From Methylacidimicrobium sp. AP8 (lineage in GTDB: Bacteria > Verrucomicrobiota > Verrucomicrobiia > Methylacidiphilales > Methylacidiphilaceae): a stretch of 64,000 nt of DNA. The stretch is from positions 310,001 through 374,000 of the forward strand of contig NZ_LR797830.1 of the NCBI RefSeq assembly GCF_903064525.1, given 5' to 3'. Under the pieces are notes generated by a model. The model did no database searches, was not told the DNA's origin, and saw nothing but the letters and a program-made list of their open reading frames with translations. Positions 1 through 10,164 of the stretch are shown here, in pieces. Each line of letters opens with the position of its first letter. The first letter of the stretch is position 1. A program made the translations under genes and the position numbers.

Positions 1-580
1 GCTGGAGCTCCTCGCGGCTGAGCGAAGGGCTTCCGCTTTCGGGCGGCGGAAGGGCGAAGCCGAGCAGCCGGAGGAGCAGGTCGGCGGTCTCGTGCAGGAT
101 CCAGACGAATGGGTAGAAGAGGTAGTAGAAGACGAGGAGCGGAGGGCTGAGCAGGAGGACGATCTTTTGCGAGTGTTGGAGGGCCAGGAACTTCGGGGTG
201 AGCTCGCCGAGCGCGATGCAGACGAAGGTGATCAGGATGAAGCCGAGCAGCGAGCTTACCGAGTGGAGGACAGGCCCTTTCGGCAGCCCGACCGAGAGAA
301 GGAGGGGATTGAGCCAATCGGTCATGATCGGCTGCCCGGCCCATCCGAGCCCGATGCTGGCCAGGGAAACGCCGATTTGGATGGCCGGCAGGAAGCGGTC
401 GGGCTCGCGCACCATCTGCAAGGCCAAAGGAAGCCTCCAATCGGAACCTTTCAACAGGGGCTTGAGCTGGGTGACCCGGACCTTGACGATCGCGAATTCG
501 ATGGCGACGAAAAACGCGTTGGCCGCTACCAGCAGCGGCAGCAGAAGGGCTCTCCACCCGGAATCCGCCCCTGTATCCAT
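1..580 (-). CDS. CNNM-domain (DUF21) membrane protein, HlyC/CorC-like, partial
   Basis: The 193 visible codons begin with ATG at 580 and run off the left edge, so the C-terminal part (usually two CBS domains and a CorC/HlyC domain) is missing. The protein opens with a hydrophobic segment (LLLPLLVAANAFFVAIEFAI) and has the family signature of acidic and small residues after it, then further membrane helices around residues 80-160 (SSLLGFILITFVCIALGE, and VLLLSPPLLVFYYLFYPFVW). The Gly-Glu-Leu-Thr-Pro-Lys stretch between helices is typical of CNNM transporters, which are linked to divalent-cation (Mg/Co) efflux. It is transcribed divergently from folC. Family assignment is firm; substrate cannot be told from sequence. 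Confidence 0.85.
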   Translation of the reverse strand, partial: MDTGADSGWRALLLPLLVAANAFFVAIEFAIVKVRVTQLKPLLKGSDWRLPLALQMVREPDRFLPAIQIGVSLASIGLGWAGQPIMTDWLNPLLLSVGLPKGPVLHSVSSLLGFILITFVCIALGELTPKFLALQHSQKIVLLLSPPLLVFYYLFYPFVWILHETADLLLRLLGFALPPPESGSPSLSREELQ

Positions 581-654
581 CCTTTGTTCGACTTTCCGCT
601 TGCCGAAAGTTGCGCCTTGTCCGAATTCCCTTGGGTAAAAGCCTTTCCCGTTAC

Positions 655-2064
655 ATGACGACCGGACGCTTCCTTAGAAATCCCGCAGCCCCCTCGTTCC
701 CGTGTCGTCCGCGGGGCTGCTTAAAGAAGGCGGAAGGAGAGGCGTACCGGGAGGCGCTCTCGTTCCTGGGTCAGTGCCGCCGATGGGGCATGAAGCTGGG
801 TCTGGAGAACATGGAGCTTCTCGCGCAGGCTGTGGGATCGCCTCAGGACGGCTTGCATTTTCTTCACATCGCTGGCACCAACGGAAAAGGTTCGACGGCC
901 TCCTTCCTGGCCGCCGCTCTCCGCGCCGCCGGCTACCGTGTCGGTCTCTATACTTCGCCCCATCTTTGCACTGTCCGCGAGAGAATTCAGATCGACGGGG
1001 CAATGGCAACTCAGCGGCAATTTACTCGGTGGATCCGAACCGTTCAAGCAGCAATCGGAACCCTGGAACGGAAGCATCCCGGATTTTCCCCCACCTTTTT
1101 TGAGGTCCTGACCGCCGCGGCGCTGCTCGCCTTTCGGCAAGCGGAAGTGGATTGGGTGATATGGGAGACCGGTCTGGGCGGAAGGCTCGATGCGACCAAC
1201 ATCGTACGTCCGGAGGCCTGCGTCATCACCACGATCGGGATCGAGCATACCGCCCAGCTCGGCGATTCCCTGTCCGAAATCGCTCGGGAGAAGGCGGGAA
1301 TCCTCAAGCCCGGGGTCCCGGTCGTCGTGGGCGTGGTCCCGGAGGAGGCTCGGAAAGCGATCGAGGAGAGGGCCGCCCAGATTGGCAGCCCGCTCCTGGC
1401 GATTGGCCGGACTGCAGCGGAGCCTTGGGACGGGCGGGAGGCTTGCCAGAGGGTTCGGATCGACGGGCAACGGTTCGTTCTTGGTCTTCTGGGCGAGCAT
1501 CAGCTGCACAACGCGGCCTGCGCCTACGCGGTCCTCCGGTTGCCGATCTTTTTGGGGAAGCCGCTTCCCCGGAAGTCGATTCGCGCCGGCTTCCGGGCGG
1601 TGCGCTGGCCGGGGCGATTCCAGGTATGGAAGAGAAGCCCTCTCTGGATCCTGGACGGTGCCCATAACCCCCAGGCGGCCGAGGCTCTGTTGCACGCCTG
1701 GCGCACCTGTTTCGGCGGGCGGTCCTATCACCTGGTTTTTGCCGTCTTAAGAGACAAAGACTTCCGGGCGTTGGCCGCCGTTCTCGCCCGGCAGGCGCAC
1801 CGGGTCAGCCTAGTCAGGCTTGCTACGGAGCGCGGGCTCGACCCGGTCCGGCTGGTCGAATGTTTTCCTTCCGTGCCGTCCCGGGTTTACGGCTGCTGGA
1901 GGGAAGCGAGAGCAGATCTGGCCGAGGATCCAGGCCCCGTGCTCGTGGCCGGTTCCCTCTTCCTGGTCGGGGAGGTGCTGGCCGATCAGCCGGGATTCGA
2001 TCCCGGACTCGAGTTCAACGAGCTTCTCGAGCCTTCGCATGCCGATTCGCATGGTTCTCTTTGA
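655..2064 (+). CDS. folC: Bifunctional folylpolyglutamate synthase/dihydrofolate synthase
   Basis: FolC adds glutamate to folates in the cytoplasm using ATP. The Mur-ligase-type P-loop GTNGKGST lies about 65 residues in, followed by the family segments YTSPHL, WETGLGGRLDATN and, later, LDGAHNP. From the ATG at 655 the protein has 469 residues, a little longer than usual. An in-frame TTG at 610 would add 15 residues. The canonical family start resembles the YREALSFL segment, which follows an AGGAGA-like sequence that has no start codon behind it, so the true start is uncertain. The 3' end overlaps the next gene by 26 bases, which suggests coupled expression. Confidence 0.95.
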   Translation: MTTGRFLRNPAAPSFPCRPRGCLKKAEGEAYREALSFLGQCRRWGMKLGLENMELLAQAVGSPQDGLHFLHIAGTNGKGSTASFLAAALRAAGYRVGLYTSPHLCTVRERIQIDGAMATQRQFTRWIRTVQAAIGTLERKHPGFSPTFFEVLTAAALLAFRQAEVDWVIWETGLGGRLDATNIVRPEACVITTIGIEHTAQLGDSLSEIAREKAGILKPGVPVVVGVVPEEARKAIEERAAQIGSPLLAIGRTAAEPWDGREACQRVRIDGQRFVLGLLGEHQLHNAACAYAVLRLPIFLGKPLPRKSIRAGFRAVRWPGRFQVWKRSPLWILDGAHNPQAAEALLHAWRTCFGGRSYHLVFAVLRDKDFRALAAVLARQAHRVSLVRLATERGLDPVRLVECFPSVPSRVYGCWREARADLAEDPGPVLVAGSLFLVGEVLADQPGFDPGLEFNELLEPSHADSHGSL

Positions 2065-2713
2065 TCTCGTCGGGACGATCCTCCGGCCGGCGGTTCCCGT
2101 GGAAGAGACCTACGCGGCCGCAGCGGCCCGGCATGGGCTCCCCATCGATCCTGCGGTCGTGGCGGAAAACTTCCAACGCGCGTTGGCGAACCACGGCCAT
2201 CGCCTTCGGGCCGGCGTTCCCTCGGATGGAGACGACCGCGTCTATTGGCGAGAGATCGTGGGGGAGAGCCTCGCTCCGGCGCTTGCGCGCTGCCCGGGGA
2301 AAGCGGGCGAGATAGCCGAAGAGCTCTACCTCCGCTACGGGAGCGGCGAAGCCTGGCGGCTCTATCCGGAAGTTCGAGGAGTTTTGGACGCTTTGCAGTG
2401 CGCGAAACGACCGCTGGGGATTTTATCCAATTGGGATCGGCGGGCGCGGCGCGTGCTGGCCGACCTAGGCATCTCGGACTTTTTTTCGGCTCTGTTCCTG
2501 AGCGCCGAGATGGGCGTAGCCAAGCCCGACCCGCGCGTCTACCGCCTGGCTGCCGAGCGGCTGGGCCTTCCGCCGACTGCCCTTCTTCTGGTCGGCGACG
2601 ATCCGGAAAGCGACGGCACGGCGCCGCGAGCCTGCGGCTACTCGACGTGGTTGGTCCGGCGGCCCGAGGATGACCTGGAAAGCTTGCTGCCTTGGCTGGC
2701 CGGCGGTGTATAA
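2039..2713 (+). CDS. HAD-superfamily hydrolase-like protein with altered motif I
   Basis: A 224-residue HAD-like protein of the IA subfamily. Motif I is FDLVGT: the nucleophile Asp is present, but the second Asp of the usual DxD is Val, as seen in some HAD members that are not typical phosphatases. Motif II is the Ser of ILSNWD, motif III the Lys of GVAKPDPR, and motif IV the GDD plus downstream SD. The start at 2039 lies inside folC; ATG 2051, right before VLFDL, is an alternative. Linkage to folC hints at, but does not prove, a role in folate or phosphoester metabolism. Substrate unknown. Confidence 0.8.
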   Translation: MPIRMVLFDLVGTILRPAVPVEETYAAAAARHGLPIDPAVVAENFQRALANHGHRLRAGVPSDGDDRVYWREIVGESLAPALARCPGKAGEIAEELYLRYGSGEAWRLYPEVRGVLDALQCAKRPLGILSNWDRRARRVLADLGISDFFSALFLSAEMGVAKPDPRVYRLAAERLGLPPTALLLVGDDPESDGTAPRACGYSTWLVRRPEDDLESLLPWLAGGV

Positions 2714-2754
2714 GTCTTTGTGCTTTTCTCCCGGCTGTGCGATAGGAATCCCCG

Positions 2755-3447
2755 GTGACAGAGCAGCGGACCGGCGTCTCGACCATAGGCTTGAAGATCC
2801 TCATGGGGGTCACAGGACTCATCCTGGTCGGCTATGTCTGCCTGCACATGCTGGGGAACTGGGAGGTCTTCCTTCCGCCGGTCTACATCAACCAGTACGC
2901 CTATCTTCTGAAATCGTTTCCTCTCCTTCTCTGGACCGTGCGGCTACTGCTCCTCGCTTCGTTCCTCATCCACGTTGCCTGCGCGGCTCGACTCGCGGAG
3001 CTCCGTCGAGCGGCTCGGCCAGTTGCCTACGATCGGCGGAAGCCCAATGGAGCCAGCTGGGAATCTCGAACCATGCTGCTGACCGGGGTCGGGCTCGGTC
3101 TCTTCGTTCTCTTCCACCTCTACCATTTCACGTGGCACCTCCCCCCGTTTTCCGCGTTCGAGGGCTTCACCACCCACCTTTCGGACTCGAGGCGCGCCGT
3201 GCCCGATGTGCATCGGATGATGGTCGAAGGGTTGAGGAACCCGTTGGTGGCCGCCATCTATTTGCTCGGCATGGGGTGCCTCTTTTTTCACGTTCGGCAC
3301 GGGGTGGACGGAATCTTCTGCTCTCTTGGGCTGGTCAACCGGCGGCGCTTTCCCTGGCAGCGGTGGCTCTCCCACGCTCTGGGTTGGATCTTGTTCCTTG
3401 GCTTTTCCGCCATTCCGGTGGCTATCCTCGCCGGGTGGGTTCGGTGA
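2755..3447 (+). CDS. sdhC: Succinate dehydrogenase cytochrome b558 subunit
   Basis: A 230-residue integral membrane protein with about five hydrophobic helices, the form found in Bacillus-type complex II where a single anchor subunit binds two hemes b and the quinone. His residues suitable as heme ligands sit in the helices (near [27 protein letters not shown] and [10 protein letters not shown]). It starts with GTG at 2755, and sdhA and sdhB follow in the same direction, which settles the identity. There is no separate sdhD in the window, as expected for this subtype. Confidence 0.92.
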   Translation: MTEQRTGVSTIGLKILMGVTGLILVGYVCLHMLGNWEVFLPPVYINQYAYLLKSFPLLLWTVRLLLLASFLIHVACAARLAELRRAARPVAYDRRKPNGASWESRTMLLTGVGLGLFVLFHLYHFTWHLPPFSAFEGFTTHLSDSRRAVPDVHRMMVEGLRNPLVAAIYLLGMGCLFFHVRHGVDGIFCSLGLVNRRRFPWQRWLSHALGWILFLGFSAIPVAILAGWVR

Positions 3448-3481
3448 GGGGCGAAGGCGGCTGAGGAAAGGAAGGACGCCG

Positions 3482-5398
3482 ATGAACGTTCCGGATGCCC
3501 GGATTCCGGATGGACCGCTCGAGCGGAAGTGGGAGCGATGCCGCGATCAGCTCGCCTTGGTATCCCCCGCCAACCGGCGGCGCCGGCGCCTGATCGTGAT
3601 CGGGACCGGATTGGCCGGATCCTCGGCGGCGGCCTCTTTGGGAGAACTCGGATACACCGTCGACTGCTTCTGCATCCAGGATAGCCCGCGGCGGGCCCAT
3701 AGCGTCGCCGCCCAGGGGGGGATCAACGCGGCCAAGAACTACCGGAACGATGGAGACTCGGTATTCCGGCTGTTCCAGGATACGATCAAAGGAGGAGACT
3801 TCCGTTCGCGCGAGGCGAATGTCTACCGGCTGGCGGAGCTCAGCGGCCGGATCATCGATCAGTGCGTGGCCCAGGGGGTTCCTTTTGCCCGGGAGTACGG
3901 CGGCCTATTGGCCAACCGCTCCTTCGGCGGAGTGCAGGTCTCTCGGACGTTCTACGCGCGGGGCGCGACCGGGCAGCAGCTCCTGCTCGGCGCCTACGGT
4001 GCGCTCAACCGGCAGATCGCATCGGGCCAGGTGCGGATGCATCCGCGAACCGAAATGCTCGACCTGGTCGTAAGCGACGGCTGCGCCCAGGGCGTGATCG
4101 TCCGGAATCTGGTGAGCGGCCGGGTCTATGCTTGTAGCGCGGACGCGGTCGTCCTGGCGAGCGGCGGATACGGGAACATCTTCTATCTCTCGACGAACGG
4201 GCGGCTGTCCAACGCCACCGCGATTTGGCGTGCGTACAAGCAAGGGGCCGGGCTCGCCAATCCCTGCTTTACCCAGATTCATCCGACCTGCATCCCCCCC
4301 TCGGGGGGCTCCCAGTCGAAGCTCACCCTGATGTCGGAGTCGTTGCGCAACGACGGTCGGGTCTGGGTCCCGAAAACACCGCACGATCCTCGGCCGCCGA
4401 ATGAAATTCCCGAATCGGAGCGGGACTATTTTCTCGAGCGCCTCTATCCCAGTTTCGGGGCTCTGGTCCCTCGAGACATCGCGAGCCGGGCCCTCAAACG
4501 GATGTGCGACGAGGGATACGGCGTCGGTCCCCATGGGCGCGGCGTCTATCTCGACCTCCGCGATGCCCTCCGCCGGCTCGGGCGCCGGACCGTCCTGGAA
4601 AGGTACGGAAATCTCATCGATATGTATCGCCAGGTCACCGGGAAAGATCCGCTCGTTGAGCCGATGCGGATCTACCCTGCGATTCATTACGTGATGGGCG
4701 GGCTATGGGTCGACTACCACCTGATGTCGACCATCCCGGGACTTTTTGTCCTGGGAGAAGCCAACTTCTCGGACCACGGAGCCAACCGTTTGGGAGCCAG
4801 CGCCCTGATGCAAGGCTTGGCCGACGGGTATTTCGTGCTGCCCAACACGATCGGGGATTACCTGGCGCGGAAGAAGAGCAGCTGCCTGCCGCCGGACGCC
4901 GCCCCTTTCCGGGACGGCGTCCGGAGGGTGGAGGAACGCTTGAAGAAACTCCTTTCGCTGCAAGGCCGGAAGACCGCGGCCGAATTCCACAAGGAGCTGG
5001 GGGCCCTGCTTTGGGACCATTGCGGCATGGTGCGCAACGCGTCCGGTCTGCGGACGGCGGCCGAAAGGATTCGGGAGCTCCGGGAGTCCTTCTGGACCGA
5101 GGCGCGGTTGGTCGGAGATGCCTACGGCTATAACCAGGCGCTGGAGCAAGCGGGGCGGGTCGCCGATTTCCTCGAGCTCGGCGAGCTCCTCTGCCTCGAT
5201 GCGCTGGCGCGGGAAGAATCGTGCGGCTGTCACTTTCGCGAGGAGCACCAGACGGCGGAGGGAGAATGTCGGCGGGATGATGATCGCTTCGCTCACGTGG
5301 CCGTCTGGTTCTTTCGCGGAGAGGAGGAGCCTCCGGAGCGGGCGGTCGAGCCGCTCCGCTTCGAAAACGTGGAGCTGGCCCCGAGGAGGTACCGATAG
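3482..5398 (+). CDS. sdhA: Succinate dehydrogenase/fumarate reductase flavoprotein subunit
   Basis: The catalytic FAD subunit of complex II, oxidising succinate to fumarate. The 638-residue protein has the dinucleotide-binding Gly pattern [17 protein letters not shown] near residue 40, the FAD-attachment region [14 protein letters not shown], the substrate loop with HPT ([12 protein letters not shown]), and the C-terminal [20 protein letters not shown] segment. ATG 3482 follows AGGAAGGA at good spacing; the reading frame is open upstream into sdhC but that extension has no support. The stop codon is immediately followed by the GTG of sdhB. Confidence 0.96.
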   Translation: MNVPDARIPDGPLERKWERCRDQLALVSPANRRRRRLIVIGTGLAGSSAAASLGELGYTVDCFCIQDSPRRAHSVAAQGGINAAKNYRNDGDSVFRLFQDTIKGGDFRSREANVYRLAELSGRIIDQCVAQGVPFAREYGGLLANRSFGGVQVSRTFYARGATGQQLLLGAYGALNRQIASGQVRMHPRTEMLDLVVSDGCAQGVIVRNLVSGRVYACSADAVVLASGGYGNIFYLSTNGRLSNATAIWRAYKQGAGLANPCFTQIHPTCIPPSGGSQSKLTLMSESLRNDGRVWVPKTPHDPRPPNEIPESERDYFLERLYPSFGALVPRDIASRALKRMCDEGYGVGPHGRGVYLDLRDALRRLGRRTVLERYGNLIDMYRQVTGKDPLVEPMRIYPAIHYVMGGLWVDYHLMSTIPGLFVLGEANFSDHGANRLGASALMQGLADGYFVLPNTIGDYLARKKSSCLPPDAAPFRDGVRRVEERLKKLLSLQGRKTAAEFHKELGALLWDHCGMVRNASGLRTAAERIRELRESFWTEARLVGDAYGYNQALEQAGRVADFLELGELLCLDALAREESCGCHFREEHQTAEGECRRDDDRFAHVAVWFFRGEEEPPERAVEPLRFENVELAPRRYR

Positions 5399-6175
5399 GT
5401 GAAGATCACCTTGCGCATCTGGAGGCAGCGCTCTCCCGAGGAGCCCGGAGCCTTCGTGGAGTACGTTCGGGAGAACGTCGCAGCCTCGATGTCCTTCCTG
5501 GAGGTGCTTGACGACCTCAACCAAGACCTGGAGAAGAGCGGAAACGATCCTGTCGCCTTCGAGCACGACTGTCGCGAGGGCATCTGCGGGAGCTGCTCGC
5601 TTGTGATCGACGGACGTCCCCACGGCCCCGGCAAGGGAACGACGACCTGCCAGATCTACATGCGCAGCTTTCCGGACGGAGCCCGGATCACCGTGGAGCC
5701 CTTTCGCAGCAAGGCGTTCCCCTTGATCAAGGATCTTGTGGTCGATCGAAGCGCCTTCGACAGGATCTTGCAGGCCGGGGGCTACATTTCGGTCGCGACC
5801 GGACAGGCGCCGGAAGCGAACACCGTGCCGATCAGCCACGACGTGGCCGAGGAAGCCTTCGATGCCGCGCACTGCATCGGTTGCGGGGCTTGCGTCGCCG
5901 CCTGCATTAACAGCTCCGCCGTCCTTTTCGTCGGTGCCAAGGCGAGGCATTTAGGGATGCTCCCCCAGGGAAAGATCGAGCAAGATGCGCGCGTGGTCCG
6001 GTTGGTGAGGGCGATGGACGCCGAGGGCTTCGGCGGCTGCAGCTTCACCCGGGCTTGCGAGGCGGTATGCCCGAAGGACATTTCCGTCGGGGTCATCTCC
6101 TCGCTCAACCGGGCGTACCTCTTGGCGCGGGCCAAGGAACTCCTGGGTTGGATTCCGCCGATCCGCCGTGCCTGA
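5399..6175 (+). CDS. sdhB: Succinate dehydrogenase iron-sulfur subunit
   Basis: The 258-residue electron-transfer subunit linking the flavoprotein to the membrane quinone site. The N-terminal ferredoxin-like domain has the [2Fe-2S] cysteines (CREGICGSCS and a later TTC), and the C-terminal domain has the two other clusters (CIGCGACVAAC and CEAVCPKD with an upstream GGCS). It begins with GTG directly after the sdhA stop codon, with GAGGAGG in the end of sdhA as ribosome site, so the two are translationally coupled. Confidence 0.96.
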   Translation: MKITLRIWRQRSPEEPGAFVEYVRENVAASMSFLEVLDDLNQDLEKSGNDPVAFEHDCREGICGSCSLVIDGRPHGPGKGTTTCQIYMRSFPDGARITVEPFRSKAFPLIKDLVVDRSAFDRILQAGGYISVATGQAPEANTVPISHDVAEEAFDAAHCIGCGACVAACINSSAVLFVGAKARHLGMLPQGKIEQDARVVRLVRAMDAEGFGGCSFTRACEAVCPKDISVGVISSLNRAYLLARAKELLGWIPPIRRA

Positions 6176-6221
6176 CCAGCGCTGATCGTCCGCCCGCGTT
6201 CGGAAGGAAGAAAAGGAAGCC

Positions 6222-7334
6222 ATGGAGGAAAAAAGACCCTCTTCTTTCCGGGTCTTGAGCCTGGTCCTTGACCGCCTCCATCGCCGCTTCTTCTGGCTTC
6301 TGCTTGCGGTGCACGGGCTAGCGGCGATCGCGCCCGATCCGGGCCGGCGTGCGCGCGGCCTTGTCTTCGGGTCGGTTTCGATCCTGGGGGAACCCTTCTC
6401 GATCTCCCTGCCGGTCGTCCTCCTTTTTCTCCTCCTCGGAAACAGCGGGTTCGGTGTCTCGGCGGGCGGGATGAAAAAGCTTTTCGGCAACCCCCGCCCC
6501 CTTGTTTTCGGGCTTCTGGTCAACATCGTTCTCCCGCTGCTCTTTCTCGCGGGGCTGCGAGCGGCCTTGGGGCGATGGCATAATCGGGAGGAGGCGGAGA
6601 GCCTCGTGATGGGGCTCGGCCTAGTCGCGGCCATGCCCATTGCGGGGGCTTCGGCGGCCTGGTGCCAGAACGCCGGCGGGGACATGGCCCTTTCCTTGGG
6701 CCTGGTGCTCGGCTCGACGGCGCTAAGTCCGTTTGCGGGGTCCCTCTCCCTCCATGTCGTGGCGGCGATGGTAGGTGGCGACTACGCGGAGGATCTCCAC
6801 GAGATGGCCGGACGCAGCATGGGGGTCTTCCTTTCCCTTTGCGTCGTCCTGCCTTCCGTGCTCGGCATTCTGTTCCGCCGCCTGGCGGGCGAAGGCGTCT
6901 TCGAACATCTCCGTCCGGCCCTGCGCCCAGCCAACGAGCTGATTCTTCTCGGATTGCTCTATATGAACGCCTCGATCTCCCTTCCCTATGCGTTCCGTCA
7001 CTTCGACCCGGATTTTCTCGCGATGCTCCTGGTCGGCTCCGGCACCCTCTGTCTGCTCCGTTTTCAGTGCGGAGAATGGTTGGGACGGCTTTTGCGGACC
7101 TCGCCCTCCGAACGGACCGCGCTCGTCTTCGCGCTGGGCATGAACAACAACGGAGGCGGATTGACCTTGGCGACCATCGCCATCCCCGACCATCCCCTTG
7201 CGATCCTGCCGATCGTTTTCTATACCCTGCTCCAGCAGCTGACGGCCGCTTGGTACTACAGCTATCGGATCCCTCGTCGTGACCAAGCGGAGGCGGGCGA
7301 CTCGGGGCGCAGGGCTACCCGAAGCGGCCGGTAA
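6222..7334 (+). CDS. Bile acid:sodium symporter (BASS/SBF) family transporter
   Basis: A 370-residue polytopic protein with about nine or ten hydrophobic helices. The central stretch [18 protein letters not shown] and the later [11 protein letters not shown] carry the conserved polar residues inside helices that form the sodium and substrate site in this family. BASS members carry organic anions or, in some bacteria, other anions; the substrate here is unknown. It sits 46 bases after sdhB, which raises the possibility of a dicarboxylate or keto-acid substrate, an inference from position only. Its last 20 bases overlap the 3' end of the convergent pstB. Confidence 0.82.
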   Translation: MEEKRPSSFRVLSLVLDRLHRRFFWLLLAVHGLAAIAPDPGRRARGLVFGSVSILGEPFSISLPVVLLFLLLGNSGFGVSAGGMKKLFGNPRPLVFGLLVNIVLPLLFLAGLRAALGRWHNREEAESLVMGLGLVAAMPIAGASAAWCQNAGGDMALSLGLVLGSTALSPFAGSLSLHVVAAMVGGDYAEDLHEMAGRSMGVFLSLCVVLPSVLGILFRRLAGEGVFEHLRPALRPANELILLGLLYMNASISLPYAFRHFDPDFLAMLLVGSGTLCLLRFQCGEWLGRLLRTSPSERTALVFALGMNNNGGGLTLATIAIPDHPLAILPIVFYTLLQQLTAAWYYSYRIPRRDQAEAGDSGRRATRSGR

Positions 7335-8142
7335 GGTAATCCTCGGTCTGCTGCTGGCTTGGATTGGTAAAGAGTTTCTTCGTCGATTCGAACTCGATCA
7401 ATTTCCCTTCGAGGAAAAAGGCGGTGAAATCCGCTGTCCGTCCCGCCTCCTGCAAGTTGTGGGTGACGAGCACGATCGAATAGCGTTCCCCCAGCTCCCG
7501 AATGAGAGATTCGATCTGGGCGGTCGCAATCGGATCGAGCGCCGAGCAGGGCTCGTCCATCAGCAGGACTTCCGGGCGGACGGCCAGGGCCCTGGCGATG
7601 CAAAGCCGCTGCTGCTGGCCACCGGACAGCTCGGTCCCCGGCGCATGGAGCCGATCCTTGACCTCGTTCCAAAGCGCCGCCATGCGGAGCGCTTCTTCGA
7701 GCCGTTCCTCGAGGAGCTCGCGGTTCCGGATGCCCGCAAGCCGGAGGCCGACCAGGACGTTTTCCTGGACGCTCATCGTAGGGAAAGGGGTCGATCTCTG
7801 AAAGACCATGCCGACGCGACGCCGCAGCAGGATCGGATCGACCTTCGGGTCATAGATATCCTCGCCGAAGAGGCGGACCTTTCCCTGTACGCGCGCGCCA
7901 GGGGCGAACTCGTGCATCCGGTTGAGCGTCCGCAGGAAGGTACTCTTGCCGCACCCGCTCGGACCGATGATCGCCGTCACGCGGCGGGCCGGAATCTTCA
8001 TCGAGATCCCGTGGAGCACGGCACGCTTCCCGAACCAGGCGTAGAGATCCTCGACGTCGAAGGCGGGTAGGCCGCCATGGGTTGTATCGCCTCGGGAGGC
8101 GCTTCTTCGTGCGGGATCGGATGCGCCGCCGGTCATTCTCAT
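7315..8142 (-). CDS. pstB: Phosphate ABC transporter ATP-binding protein
   Basis: The ATPase of the PstSCAB high-affinity phosphate importer, on the cytoplasmic face. The 275-residue protein has Walker [10 protein letters not shown], the signature LSGGQQQR, Walker B VLLMDEP and the switch His of VTHN. The ATG at 8142 overlaps the pstA stop as ATGA; the frame is open further upstream but inside pstA. It is the last gene of the minus-strand pst operon. No phoU is adjacent, although phoU normally accompanies pst. Confidence 0.96.
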   Translation of the reverse strand: MRMTGGASDPARRSASRGDTTHGGLPAFDVEDLYAWFGKRAVLHGISMKIPARRVTAIIGPSGCGKSTFLRTLNRMHEFAPGARVQGKVRLFGEDIYDPKVDPILLRRRVGMVFQRSTPFPTMSVQENVLVGLRLAGIRNRELLEERLEEALRMAALWNEVKDRLHAPGTELSGGQQQRLCIARALAVRPEVLLMDEPCSALDPIATAQIESLIRELGERYSIVLVTHNLQEAGRTADFTAFFLEGKLIEFESTKKLFTNPSQQQTEDYLTGRFG

Positions 8143-9044
8143 TTCCCCCGATAGAGCAAGCGGACGACTACATTCATGAGAAAGACGAGGGCGAAGAGAA
8201 CCAGGGCTCCCGCCCACGCTTGGCTGTGCCAGTCCGGATAGGGAGAGATGGCGTAGGTGAAAATTTGGAGCGGGAGCGCAGCCATCGGCTCTTGCAGGCG
8301 GGTGGTCCAGACGCGGTTGCCGAAGGCGGTGAAAAGAAGGGGTGCGGTCTCGCCCGCCGCGCGGGCAGCAGAGAGCAGCACACCCGCGACGATCCCCCGC
8401 CGGGCGATCGCGAGTACGATGTGCGGCAGGATTTGGCTCTTTCGAAGGCCGAGCGCCAGTCCGGCTTCGTAGTAGGCGGGCGGAACGAGCCGGAGGGTGT
8501 CTTCGGTGGTTCGCAAGATCAACGGGATCATAATAAAGGCGAGGGCGAGGCCTCCGGCAAGGCCCGAGAAGGTCTTCATGCGGAGGACAACCCAGGAATA
8601 GACGACGATCCCCCAGATGATGGAAGGAACCCCGTTGAGCACGTCCGCCGTTAACCGGACGGCAGCACGCAGCCGCGGCTCCTTGTGCCCGAGCAGGAAG
8701 ACGCCTCCGAGCACCCCGATGGGCGCTGCGATCACGGTCGCCAAGGCGACCAGAAGGCAGCTTCCGGCGATGGCATTCGCCATCCCGCCGCCGGCTTCTC
8801 CCACCGGCTTCGGCAGCTGCGTGAGAAAATCCCAGGTGAGGGAGGCCCCTCCGGAGGAGAGAAGGAAGATCAGGACGAGCACCAGCGGGCTTAGGACGGT
8901 CACTGCAGCCAGGAGGGAGAGGATTCGGAAGAAGCGGTCGACGGCCTTTCGGAAGTGGAATCGGCGGGCCTCAGCCCGTCTTTGGCGGGAACCCCGGTCC
9001 GCCGGAACCGGCTTAGGACCGGAATCGCTCGTCGACGCGCTCAT
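8139..9044 (-). CDS. pstA: Phosphate ABC transporter permease PstA
   Basis: One of the two inner-membrane permeases of the Pst system. The 301-residue protein has an N-terminal charged region, about six hydrophobic helices, and the permease coupling (EAA-like) loop around [19 protein letters not shown]. Its ATG overlaps the pstC stop by four bases and its stop overlaps the pstB start in the same way, so pstC, pstA and pstB are probably translated together. Confidence 0.95.
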   Translation of the reverse strand: MSASTSDSGPKPVPADRGSRQRRAEARRFHFRKAVDRFFRILSLLAAVTVLSPLVLVLIFLLSSGGASLTWDFLTQLPKPVGEAGGGMANAIAGSCLLVALATVIAAPIGVLGGVFLLGHKEPRLRAAVRLTADVLNGVPSIIWGIVVYSWVVLRMKTFSGLAGGLALAFIMIPLILRTTEDTLRLVPPAYYEAGLALGLRKSQILPHIVLAIARRGIVAGVLLSAARAAGETAPLLFTAFGNRVWTTRLQEPMAALPLQIFTYAISPYPDWHSQAWAGALVLFALVFLMNVVVRLLYRGK

Positions 9045-10078
9045 CGGACCCCCTCCGTCGGCCGGCTGGGGAGCGTCCGCGGAGCGAAGAAAAAGGGCAC
9101 ATTGTGGATCAGCAGGCGGGCGAGGAAGTTGACGACCAAGGTCAACGCGACAAGGAGCAAGCCGATTTCGAAGAGAGCGGAGAGATGCTCTTCGGAGGTG
9201 GCTTCGGCAAATTCGTTCACCAGGACACTGGCGAGCGTGTAGCCCGGCGAAAAAAGGGAAAGCAGGATTTCCGGCCGATTCCCGATCACCATGGTGACCG
9301 CCATCGTCTCGCCCAGGGCACGTCCCAAGCCGAGAACGCCCGTGCCGAGCAGGGCGCTCCGGACATAGGGAAGGACCGCCACGCGGATCACTTCCCATCG
9401 CGTGGCTCCCAAAGCCCAGGCCGCCTCGCGGAGCACGGGAGGCACCGCCTCGAGGATCTCGATGGTCAGGGAGGTGATGATCGGGGTGATCATCATCGCG
9501 ATGACCAGCGCTCCCGCCAAGAGGCTCACCCCGTAGATCGGACCCTGGAAAAGTGGAATCCACCCGAAGACCCTCTGCAAGAACGGGAAGGCCGCCTCCC
9601 GCAGCCAGGGGACCATTTCGAAAATGGCCCAGAGCCCCCAGACCACGCTCGGGACGGCGGCCATGAGGTCGACGAGCGCGCGTACGGGACGGCGGATCCA
9701 CAACGGAGCGAATTCGGTCAAGGCCAGCGCGGTGGCGATCGATAAGGGGAACGCGAGGAGCAGGGCGAGGGTGGAGGAGACGAAGGTCCCGTACAAGAAC
9801 GGGAGAGCGCCGAATCGACCCGCCACCGGGTCCCAATGGGATCCGGTGAGAAATCCGGCGCCGTAACGGCGGATTGCGAGCTCCGCACCCTGGTAGAGCT
9901 CCCATCCGAGCAGTCCGGCCAGAGCGAAAACCGAAAGCCCGGCCAACCCGACCACGATGTCGAACCCGACGTCTAGGAGGCGGCCTATGTTGAAGCAGGC
10001 GGCCAGAGGCTTCGCGCCGGAAGCGGCCGACGACGACGAAAGAGGGGAGTCCGACGGACGGTCTACGTGATGGTTCAT
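9041..10078 (-). CDS. pstC: Phosphate ABC transporter permease PstC
   Basis: Second permease of the Pst importer, 345 residues from the ATG at 10078. It has about six transmembrane helices, and the coupling loop reads LREAAWALGATRWEVIRVAVLP, typical of PstC. The N-terminus up to about residue 35 is Ser- and Ala-rich and poorly conserved. A further in-frame start 11 codons upstream is possible but less likely. pstS lies 86 bases upstream. Confidence 0.95.
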   Translation of the reverse strand: MNHHVDRPSDSPLSSSSAASGAKPLAACFNIGRLLDVGFDIVVGLAGLSVFALAGLLGWELYQGAELAIRRYGAGFLTGSHWDPVAGRFGALPFLYGTFVSSTLALLLAFPLSIATALALTEFAPLWIRRPVRALVDLMAAVPSVVWGLWAIFEMVPWLREAAFPFLQRVFGWIPLFQGPIYGVSLLAGALVIAMMITPIITSLTIEILEAVPPVLREAAWALGATRWEVIRVAVLPYVRSALLGTGVLGLGRALGETMAVTMVIGNRPEILLSLFSPGYTLASVLVNEFAEATSEEHLSALFEIGLLLVALTLVVNFLARLLIHNVPFFFAPRTLPSRPTEGVR

Positions 10079-10164
10079 GGTAGGGTCTCGCTGCGTTCGG
10101 GAAGAGGACAATGCCTCGCCTCGCCTTCCCTCACATTACGTGCCTCTCGGTGTTGTCTCTATCC

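Noticed and set aside
10079-10164. Regulatory element between pstS and pstC
   Set aside because: No hairpin or Pho-box-like repeat could be supported by eye.
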